Part shown: positions 27,015-33,620 of the stretch, piece after piece
Position numbering within the stretch: position 1 is the first letter of the stretch
Layout of the letters: each line of letters begins with the position of its first letter
Assembly (NCBI GenBank): GCA_964549655.1
Contig: CAZJXN010000035.1
Location: forward strand, 1 to 37,835
Direction of reading: 5' to 3'
DNA from: JADJNW01 sp964549655
Lineage (GTDB): Bacteria; Bacteroidota; Bacteroidia; Chitinophagales; Saprospiraceae
Length of the DNA: 37,835 nt
Program-made: the position numbers and the translations under genes
The notes under the pieces: generated by a model
What the model saw: only the letters and a program-made list of their open reading frames with translations
The model's database searches: none
What the model was told of the DNA's origin: nothing

Positions 27015-27956
27015 ATGAAAACCCACTCCCGCCGCCAATTTATAAATCAAACCAGTCAAGTTGCCGCGCTCGCAATCTTGACACCGGCATCACTTTTTAA
27101 ATCATTAGCAAAAGAAGCAGGCTTCACGGTCAATATCTTCTCCAAACATTTGCATTGGTTGAGTTATGAAGACATGGCTGCGAGGGTAATAGAAATGGGT
27201 TTCGATGGAGTAGATTTGACCGTACGACCGGGCGGACACGTGGAGCCGGAGCGGGTGAAAACGGATTTGCCAAAAGCGGTAGAAATATTGCGAAAAGCGA
27301 ATATACAGGTAGAAACGATTACTACGGCAATTGAAAGTGTGGACTCACCTTTTGCAGAAGATATTGTGAAGACTGTCAGTCAATTGGGTATTCAATATTA
27401 TAGAATGGGTTGGATTCCTTATAATGCTAAATATACTATTGAAAAGAACTTGAAAACCATTACATTTCAGTTTAAAGAAGTGGCGGATATGAATCGCCAA
27501 TATAAAATCAAAGGAGCTTATCAAAATCATGCCGGCAAAAGTTTTGGTGCTTCCATTTGGGATATGTGGATAGTTTTCAAAGAAATAGATTCGAAGTATA
27601 TTGGTAGTCAATACGATTTGCGCCACGCGATGGTGGAAGGCTTGCACGCGTGGGAATCGGGCTTTGACTTAATCGCACCATTTATTAACTCCTTGACTGT
27701 GAAGGACTTTCATTTTAAAAACCAACCAGACGGCGAGTCGGTTGAAAATGTACCACTGGGTAAAGGAATTGTAAAATGGAACGCTTTTTTCAAAAAATTA
27801 AAAGAAAAGAACATTACGGTTCCCATCAGTTTGCATTGTGAATATCCACTCGGCGGCGCGGATCAAGGGAAGCAAACGCTTACCATTGCAGAGCAGGAGG
27901 TTTTGAGCGCGCTGAAACGGGATTTGATGATTTTGAGAAAATACGTTGAGTCTTAA
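27015..27956 (+). CDS. Exported sugar-phosphate isomerase/epimerase (TIM-barrel, AP-endonuclease-2-like) with Tat signal
   Basis: A 313-residue protein of the xylose-isomerase-like TIM-barrel family. The N-terminus MKTHSRRQFINQTSQVAALAILTPA is a twin-arginine signal (SRRQFI plus hydrophobic stretch), so it is probably exported folded with its metal. The barrel is seen from FTVNIFSKHLHWLSYEDMAARVIEMGFDGVDLTVRPGGHV through VETITTAI, GIQYYRMGW, IKGAYQNHAG (metal His), IGSQYDLRHAM, and HFKNQPDGESVENVPLGKGIVKW to ISLHCEYPLGG with a metal-binding Glu. Such enzymes usually act on keto sugars or inositol-like compounds. It is convergent with the isomerase/oxidoreductase operon on the other strand. 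Confidence 0.9.
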   Translation: MKTHSRRQFINQTSQVAALAILTPASLFKSLAKEAGFTVNIFSKHLHWLSYEDMAARVIEMGFDGVDLTVRPGGHVEPERVKTDLPKAVEILRKANIQVETITTAIESVDSPFAEDIVKTVSQLGIQYYRMGWIPYNAKYTIEKNLKTITFQFKEVADMNRQYKIKGAYQNHAGKSFGASIWDMWIVFKEIDSKYIGSQYDLRHAMVEGLHAWESGFDLIAPFINSLTVKDFHFKNQPDGESVENVPLGKGIVKWNAFFKKLKEKNITVPISLHCEYPLGGADQGKQTLTIAEQEVLSALKRDLMILRKYVES

Positions 27957-27996
27957 ACTATTATTCACAGACGCTGAATAACCGACAGGGAGAAAA

Positions 27997-28059
27997 TCAA
28001 TCGAGCCCCAAAATCTTCCGATTCGTCGCCTCATCCGAAGCACCGCCTGCAAAATTATC
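27997..28059 (-). repeat. Displaced copy C of the isomerase gene's 20-codon 3' end
   Basis: On the minus strand this reads DNFAGGASDEATNRKILGLD and a TGA stop, in frame with no upstream gene. It matches the last 20 codons of the intact isomerase at 30205-31260 (DDFAGGASDEATNRKILGLS). Changes are at the first codon (GAT to AAT in the second position of the tail), one third position, and the last codon plus stop (GAT TGA for AGC TAA). It begins inside the stop codon of the parE-like gene. The flank beyond it does not match the other two copies. Confidence 0.92.
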
Positions 28060-28372
28060 AAGAAACCAATTCCTCAAAATCAGTCGGATTGCGTTTGATG
28101 TGCATTATAGCTAAAACATGAACAGCATCGTCTCCTACTTCGTAAATAATAATGTGCTTTTTAAAGAGGCAACAACGAAACCCAGCGGCTTGCAATTTTG
28201 GATTGCGGCATGGCGGATAGAATTCAGGATATTTTTTCAACTTTTCAGTGGAATTGTATAAATCATTGACATATTTGTCAGCGCGGGATGCACTGGATTC
28301 CGCAATGTAGGCATGAACTTCCGCCAACATTTCTAGAGCGGAATAAGTCCAATTGACTAATTTTTCTTCCAA
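28058..28372 (-). CDS. RelE/ParE-family toxin of a type II toxin-antitoxin system
   Basis: A 104-residue toxin of the RelE/ParE superfamily. The family core is visible: VNWTYSALEMLAEVHAYIAESSASRADKYVNDLYNSTEKLKKYPEFYPPCRNPKLQAAGFRCCLFKKHIIIYEV, then DAVHVLAIMHIKRNPTDF, where the C-terminal H-x-K/R pattern sits. ParE members poison gyrase and RelE members cut mRNA; the extended N-terminal helix pair and the lack of a RelE catalytic set favour ParE. The gene overlaps its antitoxin by 16 bp and ends inside a copy of the isomerase 3' end. Both features fit a self-contained cassette. Confidence 0.9.
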   Translation of the reverse strand: MEEKLVNWTYSALEMLAEVHAYIAESSASRADKYVNDLYNSTEKLKKYPEFYPPCRNPKLQAAGFRCCLFKKHIIIYEVGDDAVHVLAIMHIKRNPTDFEELVS

Positions 28373-28602
28373 GACTGTATTTGTTTTTTTACTTCTTCGG
28401 AAGAGATAATATTTCCTTCTGCTACTTCTTGTTGAGCGCTTTCCAATACAGCCAGCAGTTCATCCGTGGTGATAGGCTCGCCTTCTCGCGCCAAGTTTCC
28501 TACGGATTGGTAGGACTCAATCACACCCAAGTTTTTGAGCGATTGAACAATCTGTAGAAAATCCTTCCTGTTTGTATCTTGTACTTCAATGTAATAAATC
28601 AC
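28357..28602 (-). CDS. Antitoxin partner of the ParE-like toxin
   Basis: An 81-residue acidic protein directly upstream of and overlapping the ParE-like toxin gene, the normal order antitoxin-toxin. It has a short N-terminal strand-helix part (MIYYIEVQDTNRKDFLQIVQSLKNLGVIESYQSV) and an acidic helical C-terminus (TTDELLAVLESAQQEVAEGNIISSEEVKKQIQSWKKN), the typical toxin-wrapping end. No ribbon-helix-helix motif is clear, so the DNA-binding class is uncertain. Identification rests on position, overlap and composition. The module looks intact. Confidence 0.85.
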   Translation of the reverse strand: MIYYIEVQDTNRKDFLQIVQSLKNLGVIESYQSVGNLAREGEPITTDELLAVLESAQQEVAEGNIISSEEVKKQIQSWKKN

Positions 28603-28665
28603 TGTTTAACATTTTATGAATATGCAAATTAATAAATCTCCTGCAGAAAGTCAATTTATCTTGAA

Positions 28666-28803
28666 TCCCACAGCGTCCTGCTACCTTTTGTAAGAGCTGT
28701 GGGAATCATCAGCAAATTTTCACATTAGCAAACCAGCACATTAGCTAAGTCCCAAAATCTTTCGATTCGTCGCCTCATCCGAGGCACCGCCCGCAAAATT
28801 ATT
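28666..28803. repeat. Copy A of the isomerase tail with shared downstream hairpin block
   Basis: The minus strand reads NNFAGGASDEATNRKILGLS and a TAA stop (28741-28803), the last 20 codons of the isomerase with only silent third-position changes apart from the first codon. The next 75 bp (28666-28740) repeat the flank of the intact gene exactly and contain a hairpin (TCCCACAGC/GCTGTGGGA). The match to copy B (30130-30267) extends over about 138 bp at roughly 97 percent identity. The stop of the PIN-toxin fragment overlaps its end at 28799-28801. Confidence 0.95.
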
Positions 28804-29252
28804 TGAATGCTTCAAGTTGCAAAGCGTTATTTATCAGAACAATACCTTCTTGAACACAAGCATTCTTAAAATCACTGTCAAAACTTGCCAATACAGCAAT
28901 CCCTTGTAATTTGCAAGTTGCCAATATAAAAGCATCATTCAGTAAAAGATTATATTTTTTCATAAAATCTAATCCTAATGTAATAGCCGGAGCCGGTATC
29001 TGTAATAAATTTAAAGGAGAAAGAAAGGTCTCGGTATCATGTTTATTCAGGGTTACCTCAATTTGTCTGCTTTCGCAAACACTCAATTGGAGATTTACCT
29101 GCTAAAATCCCAATCAATTTATAAATATATTCACTGGCAATTAAAATATTAATATACAATTCATGATAACTGTCCCGCAATGCGCTCAACAGTTCTGGCT
29201 GCGTTTGCTTTTCGTACTCAATTAATACGCTGCTATCTATTAATATTTTCAT
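28799..29252 (-). pseudogene. PIN-domain toxin (VapC-like) broken by a frameshift
   Basis: The start at 29252 gives MKILIDSSVLIEYEKQ with the first PIN acidic residue (D6) and the later SEY Glu. This frame runs 64 codons and stops at 29058. A second frame, +1 to it, is open over 28799-29086 and holds the rest of the domain (KHDTETFLSPLNLLQIPAP, LLLNDAFILATC, LASFDSDFKNA) with the remaining acidic residues. Joined, they make an ordinary ~140-residue PIN ribonuclease. The shift lies within 29058-29086, where there is no long homopolymer to invite sequencing error. The upstream antitoxin is also damaged, so real decay is likely, though an assembly error is possible. Confidence 0.85.
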
Positions 29253-29467
29253 TGCTCATACCATTCTGATGGAGAAGGCTCATATTTAGGATAATCTTTA
29301 AGTATGCCTTTAAAATTATTCCATAACGCAATACGTTACTGCCGTTCTTCTTCCTGCACAACGTCTTGATTTTGAATGGTTTGGTAACGAATGTGAAGAC
29401 GCTCTGCCAATTCTAAAATGAATTGCAAGTCTTTTCCACCTTCCACTTCCAATACAACTTGAGTCAT
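29249..29467 (-). pseudogene. Antitoxin of the PIN module, interrupted by an in-frame stop
   Basis: From the ATG at 29467 the frame reads MTQVVLEVEGGKDLQFILEL and on to VVQEEERQ (43 codons), then a TAA at 29336-29338, then without frame change RIALWNNFKGILKDYPKYEP and SPSEWYEQ to a TGA that overlaps the PIN start (ATGA at 29249-29252). The full 72-residue product would be a normal small antitoxin. The second half keeps the family-like KxYPKYEPSPSEWYEQ end that binds the toxin. The overlap with the toxin gene shows the original operon layout, and the stop would remove the toxin-binding half. Confidence 0.85.
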
Positions 29468-29541
29468 AACTTCAATTTTTTTGAAAAAAACCTCCCTATT
29501 TTAACAAATAATTGTTGGGAGAAGTTTCTTGATTTTGTCCT

Positions 29542-29598
29542 TTACTCACCTATCTCCATCGGCTCAAACGGCGCGCGAATGGTTTTGATGGTTTGTTG
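29542..29598 (-). pseudogene. Short coding-tail remnant upstream of the PIN antitoxin
   Basis: The minus strand holds an 18-codon open stretch between two stops that reads like a natural protein C-terminus: QQTIKTIRAPFEPMEIGE. It has no start and no parent gene in the window. An imperfect inverted repeat (CTCACCTATCT at 29545-29555 and AGATGGGTGTGAG at 29601-29613) flanks it. It may be the 3' end of another gene left by rearrangement, or chance; I cannot name a family. Confidence 0.3.
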
Positions 29599-29615
29599 TT
29601 AGATGGGTGTGAGCA

Positions 29616-29963
29616 TTATAAATACTTTATTGATAAGGTATAAACACTTTTTATTAAAAAAACTATAAATACCAATTGCCCTAAAATAAAACTAAATCCT
29701 AAGAAGATTTCAATTACGTTTCTGACAGATTCTACTCCAGCTAATTCTTCTAATGGGTTTGTTATAAGAAATAAAACCCATTCTGCTGATAAAAGAAGCG
29801 TTTCAAAATCTGTGAAGTAAATAAGCGGAATAGCAGTCATGAAAAAATGAGCTGGGGGTAAATAACTTACCCATTTAATGCTGTTTTTTAATAGTAATTG
29901 ATATATTAAAGCGTAAAACAATAGTAGAGTTGCAAAAATTATTCCAACGAAAATTGTCTCCAA
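29616..29963 (-). CDS. Small AT-rich membrane protein, unknown function
   Basis: A 115-residue frame with about three to four hydrophobic segments (FVGIIFATLLLFYALIYQLLL, YLPPAHFFMTAIPLIYF, LSAEWVLFLIT, IEIFLGFSFILGQLVFIVFLI). The only available start in range is a TTG at 29961-29963, which makes the N-terminus uncertain; no ATG lies upstream in frame before a stop. Composition is distinctly AT-richer than that of the surrounding core genes, consistent with recent arrival together with the toxin-antitoxin cassettes. No family recognised. Confidence 0.6.
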   Translation of the reverse strand: METIFVGIIFATLLLFYALIYQLLLKNSIKWVSYLPPAHFFMTAIPLIYFTDFETLLLSAEWVLFLITNPLEELAGVESVRNVIEIFLGFSFILGQLVFIVFLIKSVYTLSIKYL

Positions 29964-30129
29964 CGTAGGAGAATGCCCTCGTGGAATTACACTAATGTAA
30001 TTAAATCTTTTAATAATTTAATTAATAAAAATATAGTAAGAATTATAAATAACGACGATAAATGTTTGTTCTGCATTTGTAATATTAAAATAAAGAGCCA
30101 AATTAAGGGATTTACCGGAAAAAATCAAC

Positions 30130-30267
30130 TCCCACAGCGTCCTGCTACCTTTTGTAAGAGCTGTGGGAATCATCAGCAAATTTTCACATTAGCAAACCAG
30201 CACATTAGCTAAGTCCCAAAATCTTCCGATTCGTCGCCTCATCCGACGCACCGCCTGCAAAATCATC
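30130..30267. repeat. Copy B of the isomerase tail, including the intact gene's real 3' end
   Basis: This is the native 3' end of the isomerase (DDFAGGASDEATNRKILGLS, stop TAA at 30205-30207) plus 75 bp of downstream DNA carrying the TCCCACAGC/GCTGTGGGA hairpin (30130-30138 and 30158-30166, about 19-base loop). Copy A at 28666-28803 has the same arrangement. The hairpin could terminate the isomerase transcript. It is the only part of the repeat that is not coding and yet perfectly conserved. Confidence 0.95.
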
Positions 30268-31260
30268 AAACGCTTTTTCCGTCACTTCTATGATATGATC
30301 TTCAATGAACGGAGCACCTTCGCGCGCGCCTTGTTCGGAGGATTTGATACAACATTCCCATTCTAAAACCGCCCAACCATCGAAACCATATTGCGAGAGT
30401 TTACTAAAAATAGCTGCAAAATCCACCTGTCCATCGCCTAAGGAGCGAAAACGCCCCGGACGGTCCACCCAATCTTGATAACCACCGTACACGCCGGAAC
30501 GCCCGGTAGGATTGAATTCTGCATCTTTGACGTGGAACATTTTTATAAATTCATGATAAATATCAATATATTGTAAATAATCAAGTTGCATTAGTACAAA
30601 GTGGCTGGGATCGTACAAAATATTTACGCGTGGATGGTTATTGGTGGCTTCCAAAAAGCGTTCAAAAGTCGCACCGTCGTGCAAGTCTTCGCCCGGATGG
30701 ATTTCATAACAAACGTCCACGCCGGCTTCGTCGTACGCATTCAAAATCGGCATCCAACGATTGGCGAGTTCTTTAAAACCCGTTTCCACCAAACCTTTTG
30801 GGCGCTGAGGCCAAGGATAGACGGTTTGCCACAGCAACGCGCCAGAGAAAGTCACCGCACGGTCAATACCCAAATTTTGGCTGGCTTTTGCGGCGTTTAT
30901 CACTTGTTGCGTCGCCCATTCCTGTCGCGCTTTCGGATTATTTTGTACTTCTTTTGCTGCAAAAGCATCAAACATTACATCATAAGCTGGGTGAACCGCT
31001 ACGAGTTGTCCTTGCAAGTGTGTAGATAACTCGGTGATTTCCAAGCCAAAAGAATTTATTTTACCTTTCAGTTCATCACAATAATCTTTACTTTCGGCAG
31101 CTTTCGCCAAATCAATCAAGCGAGCGTCCCAAGTGGGAATTTGTACGCCTTTATAACCCAAATCCGCCATGTATTGGCAAATGCCTTCAAGGGTGTCGAA
31201 CGGGGCTGCGTCGCCCATAAATTGTGCTAAGAAAACGGCAGGTCCTTTTATAGTATTCAT
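30205..31260 (-). CDS. Sugar-phosphate isomerase/epimerase (xylose-isomerase-like TIM barrel)
   Basis: A 351-residue cytoplasmic TIM-barrel enzyme (no signal peptide) of the family that isomerises keto sugars or inositol derivatives. Barrel strands and metal ligands are visible: YKGVQIPTWDARLIDLAKAA, LEITELSTHLQGQLVAVHP, GIDRAVTFSGALLW, GVDVCYEIHPGEDLHDG (Glu and His), RVNILYDPSHFVLMQLDY (Asp, His), IKMFHVKDAEFNPTGRSGVYGG (His, Asp), and WAVLEWECCI (Glu). It follows the Gfo/Idh/MocA gene by 93 bp in the same direction; such pairs commonly oxidise and isomerise sugars in turn, as in inositol-type pathways. Its 3' end is the template for the repeats downstream. Confidence 0.95.
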   Translation of the reverse strand: MNTIKGPAVFLAQFMGDAAPFDTLEGICQYMADLGYKGVQIPTWDARLIDLAKAAESKDYCDELKGKINSFGLEITELSTHLQGQLVAVHPAYDVMFDAFAAKEVQNNPKARQEWATQQVINAAKASQNLGIDRAVTFSGALLWQTVYPWPQRPKGLVETGFKELANRWMPILNAYDEAGVDVCYEIHPGEDLHDGATFERFLEATNNHPRVNILYDPSHFVLMQLDYLQYIDIYHEFIKMFHVKDAEFNPTGRSGVYGGYQDWVDRPGRFRSLGDGQVDFAAIFSKLSQYGFDGWAVLEWECCIKSSEQGAREGAPFIEDHIIEVTEKAFDDFAGGASDEATNRKILGLS

Positions 31261-31266
31261 AAATTT

Positions 31267-31305
31267 TTGTTATTTGTTATATTGTTATTTAGGAAAGGTT
31301 GTTAT
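31267..31305. repeat. TTGTTAT heptamer array just upstream of the isomerase start
   Basis: TTGTTAT occurs at 31267-31273, 31274-31280, 31282-31288 and 31299-31305. The array lies within 45 bp upstream of the isomerase start codon, where a promoter or leader would be expected. A related run with CAATTAA and CCAATAA follows at 31335-31350. Confidence 0.8.
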
Positions 31306-31353
31306 TTGGATAACGCCGTGTAAGCAATGAGCGCCAATTAACCAATAACAGTT

Positions 31354-32502
31354 TTACAATTTAATCCACTTTACATTACTATTACTCGATTCTACTACTT
31401 TGTAAATAAATTCCATACCTCGCACGCCTTCTTCCACGCCCGGAAAATCCATATAAACTGCGTCCACTTCTTTACCCTCCAAACGGGCTTGAATGCAATA
31501 CGCGAAATCCCGATAAATATTGGCGAACGCCTCCAAATAACCTTCGGGATGTCCAGCAGGGACGCGCGTGTGTGCGGTGGACGCTGGGTAGAGCGGAGCC
31601 ACGCCTGTGCGCAAGCGTTGCATGGGTTTGTCGAGCCATTTTACCAATAAAGTATTCGGTTCCATCTGATGCCATTCCAAGCCACCTTTTTCGCCGTATA
31701 CGTAGATTTTCAGACTGTTTTCTTCGCCAGCGGAGATCTGGCTTGCATGAAGCACCCCTTTCGCACCATTATTAAAACGCAATAAAACATTGCCATCGTC
31801 ATCCAATTTTCGACCAGGAACGAATGCTGTTAAGTCCGCGCTCATTTCGGTAATGTGTAAACCGGAGACATATTCCGCCAAGTTTTCAGCGTGTGTACCA
31901 ATGTCACCCATCGCGCCCGCAATGCCCGAACGGCTTGGGTCGGTGCGCCAAGATGCCTGTTTATCATCATCTGGTTTTTGTTCCGACAACCAGCCTTGCG
32001 GATATTCGACGACGACTTTACGAATTTTGCCTAAATCGCCATTTTCAATCATCGCTCGTGCTTGTTTCACCATCGGATAGCCCGTGTACGTGTGCGTCAA
32101 GCCGAAAAGCAAACCTGATTTTTCTACCACTTTTTTTAATTCATACGCTTCTTCCAGATTGAAACACAGGGGTTTATCACACATCACATGGAAACCATTT
32201 TCCAATGCCAGCTTTGCCGGACCGAAATGAACGTGGTTGGGCGTTACAATCGAAATAAAATCCATGCGTTCGCCTTCGGGCAATTCTTTTTCTTTCAAAA
32301 TCATCTCCTCGTAGCTGCCATAGACGCGCGGGGGGTCGAGGTAAAGTGCTTCGCCGGAGGCTTTTGATTTAGCTGGGTCACTGCTGAACGCGCCGCAAAC
32401 GAGTTCAATTTCACCATCCAGATTGGCTGCCATGCGATGTACACCGCCTATGAACGCGCCGATGCCGCCACCGACCATGCCCATTTTGATTTTTCGTTTC
32501 AT
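31354..32502 (-). CDS. Gfo/Idh/MocA-family NAD(P)-dependent oxidoreductase
   Basis: A 382-residue sugar or inositol dehydrogenase-like enzyme. The N-terminal Rossmann fold starts KMGMVGGGIGAFIGGVHRMA, followed by the CDKPLCFN motif, equivalent to the family's EKP with Glu replaced by Asp-like context. The C-terminal domain has HTYTGYPMVKQARAMIENGDLGKIRKVVVEYPQGWL, GAMGDIGTHAENLAEYVSGL with the catalytic Asp-His region, and VLLRFNNGAKGVLHASQIS. The start at 32502 gives MKRKIKMGMVGGG. It leads the operon with the downstream isomerase. The GGIGAFIGG stretch replaces the usual shorter GxGxxG loop, as in several Bacteroidota members. Confidence 0.95.
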   Translation of the reverse strand: MKRKIKMGMVGGGIGAFIGGVHRMAANLDGEIELVCGAFSSDPAKSKASGEALYLDPPRVYGSYEEMILKEKELPEGERMDFISIVTPNHVHFGPAKLALENGFHVMCDKPLCFNLEEAYELKKVVEKSGLLFGLTHTYTGYPMVKQARAMIENGDLGKIRKVVVEYPQGWLSEQKPDDDKQASWRTDPSRSGIAGAMGDIGTHAENLAEYVSGLHITEMSADLTAFVPGRKLDDDGNVLLRFNNGAKGVLHASQISAGEENSLKIYVYGEKGGLEWHQMEPNTLLVKWLDKPMQRLRTGVAPLYPASTAHTRVPAGHPEGYLEAFANIYRDFAYCIQARLEGKEVDAVYMDFPGVEEGVRGMEFIYKVVESSNSNVKWIKL

Positions 32503-32508
32503 GTTTTA

Positions 32509-32558
32509 GGTTAAGGTTAAGGTTGAGTTTAAGGATTAGGCTGAGAATTTAAGGTTTT
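32509..32558. repeat. GGTTAA-type hexamer array upstream of the oxidoreductase gene
   Basis: Hexamers GGTTAA, GGTTAA, GGTTGA, GTTTAA, GGATTA, GGCTGA are followed by GAATTTAAGGTTTT. The array begins 6 bp upstream of the oxidoreductase start codon, in the leader region on the minus strand. Confidence 0.75.
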
Positions 32559-32642
32559 CATATCTTATTTTGCAAATATAAAATTATGAAGGTTAAATGC
32601 GATAGAGAGGCGGACATTTTGTGCATAATTTAAGCCTATTGC

Positions 32643-32802
32643 CTGAACCTTGATTCGTATGATTATTTTGATGCGCTTGATTTTTTCACGCTTCGCTTCT
32701 TTCGGGCAAAGTTCGCTTTCTCGATAGTTTAGGTATCAAGGGGTAAAGACCCAGAGATTGTTAAATCGTGACAATCCTAAAATCCAACGAATCAAGGTTC
32801 AG
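32643..32802. repeat. 160-bp element with perfect 16-bp terminal inverted repeats, overlapping the tdk stop
   Basis: CTGAACCTTGATTCGT (32643-32658) is the exact reverse complement of ACGAATCAAGGTTCAG (32787-32802), with 128 bp between. The right arm contains the stop codon of the thymidine kinase gene (32799-32801). An internal GATTGT/ACAATC pair lies at 32757-32777. No coding sequence is inside. It could be a miniature mobile element, a large mRNA hairpin that ends tdk transcription, or both. Confidence 0.7.
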
Positions 32803-33389
32803 ACAACTTTCAAATTCAAAATATTCCCCATTTGATAGCACGTGCGGCAGCGCGGCTCGTACACATCTTTTTCGCCCAGCACCACCGTTTCTCTTTCTTC
32901 GGAAAGGCGGTAGGAATGGGTAGCGAGATTGCCACAATGCGGGCAAATCGCATGAACTTTCGTAATATATTCCGCCACGGCCAATAAATTTGGCACGGGT
33001 CCAAACGGTTCTCCTTTAAAATCCATATCCAAACCGGCTACAATCACGCGGATGCCGCGCAACGCTATTTTTTGTAAATTCTCCGGCAAATCCATATCAA
33101 AAAATTGCGCTTCGTCAATACCGACAACGTTTACACCTTCTGACAATTGCAATAATTTGGAGGAGTGCGCAATCGGCGTGGACAAAATCGTGTTGGCATC
33201 GTGCGACACGACGTGGGATTCGTCGTAGCGCGTATCTATTTTCGGTTTGAAAATTTCTACTTTTTGATTGGCAATTTTGGCGCGCTTGAGCCGACGAATT
33301 AATTCTTCCGTTTTGCCAGAAAACATAGAGCCGCAGATGACTTCAATCCAGCCGCTGCGTTGTCCTTTGAAATGTGGTTCTAAAAACAT
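32799..33389 (-). CDS. tdk: Thymidine kinase (type II)
   Basis: A 196-residue cytoplasmic enzyme that phosphorylates thymidine with ATP in the salvage pathway. The P-loop GSMFSGKT is at 20-27, the catalytic Glu at about 93 in GIDEAQFFD, and the lasso/zinc residues are C149, C152, C181 and C184 (CPHCG, CRTC). The stretch RYDESHVVSHDANTILSTPI and VIVAGLDMDFKGEPFGPVPNL are typical of bacterial type II kinases. The start at 33389 gives MFLEPHFKGQRSGWIEVICG, the usual Bacteroidota N-terminus. It is a single-gene unit with the inverted-repeat element at its end. Confidence 0.97.
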   Translation of the reverse strand: MFLEPHFKGQRSGWIEVICGSMFSGKTEELIRRLKRAKIANQKVEIFKPKIDTRYDESHVVSHDANTILSTPIAHSSKLLQLSEGVNVVGIDEAQFFDMDLPENLQKIALRGIRVIVAGLDMDFKGEPFGPVPNLLAVAEYITKVHAICPHCGNLATHSYRLSEERETVVLGEKDVYEPRCRTCYQMGNILNLKVV

Positions 33390-33395
33390 ATAAAT

Positions 33396-33437
33396 GTTTG
33401 AGGTTTGTAGGTTTGGGAGTTTGAAAGTTTAAAGTTA
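33396..33437. repeat. GTTTG array (7-8 base period) upstream of tdk
   Basis: GTTTG or a close variant occurs at 33396, 33403, 33411, 33419, 33427 and 33434, spaced 7, 8, 8, 8 and 7 bases. The array lies just upstream of the tdk start codon on the minus strand. Confidence 0.6.
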
Positions 33438-33582
33438 AGATTTTTCTAAACCTCGTTAGATTTCTAAACTTTCTTAATGCCAAATAGCGTTTAGGTAAGA
33501 TAAAAGTTTATCACAATCCACGTAACTGTTTATATTTGGAATTGAGATTAGAATTAGCTACGAGATTTTGTAGCATGCAAAG

Positions 33583-33603
33583 TCTGGCATCTGGTATCTG
33601 GCA
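33583..33603. repeat. TCTGGCA heptamer array upstream of the proline-rich gene
   Basis: Three heptamers, TCTGGCA, TCTGGTA and TCTGGCA, lie 18 bp before the ATG at 33621. It is the short form of the block at 19219-19255 and 35250-35286. Confidence 0.85.
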
Positions 33604-33620
33604 TCTCTAAATCTTAAAGA

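Noticed and set aside
30130..30166. Hairpin in the repeat block as an integron attC site
   Set aside because: The RYYYAAC and GTTRRRY core sites are absent in both copies and no integron integrase is present.
29973..30212. 79-residue plus-strand frame in the island
   Set aside because: Its last third is antisense to the 75-bp repeat block and it ends in the isomerase tail; the rest is low-complexity AT-rich sequence, so it is an accidental frame.
27015..31260. The two sugar-phosphate isomerase genes as the source of the repeated tail by gene duplication
   Set aside because: The plus-strand isomerase (27015-27956) has a different C-terminus (MILRKYVES) and does not share the tail sequence, so the repeats derive only from the minus-strand gene.
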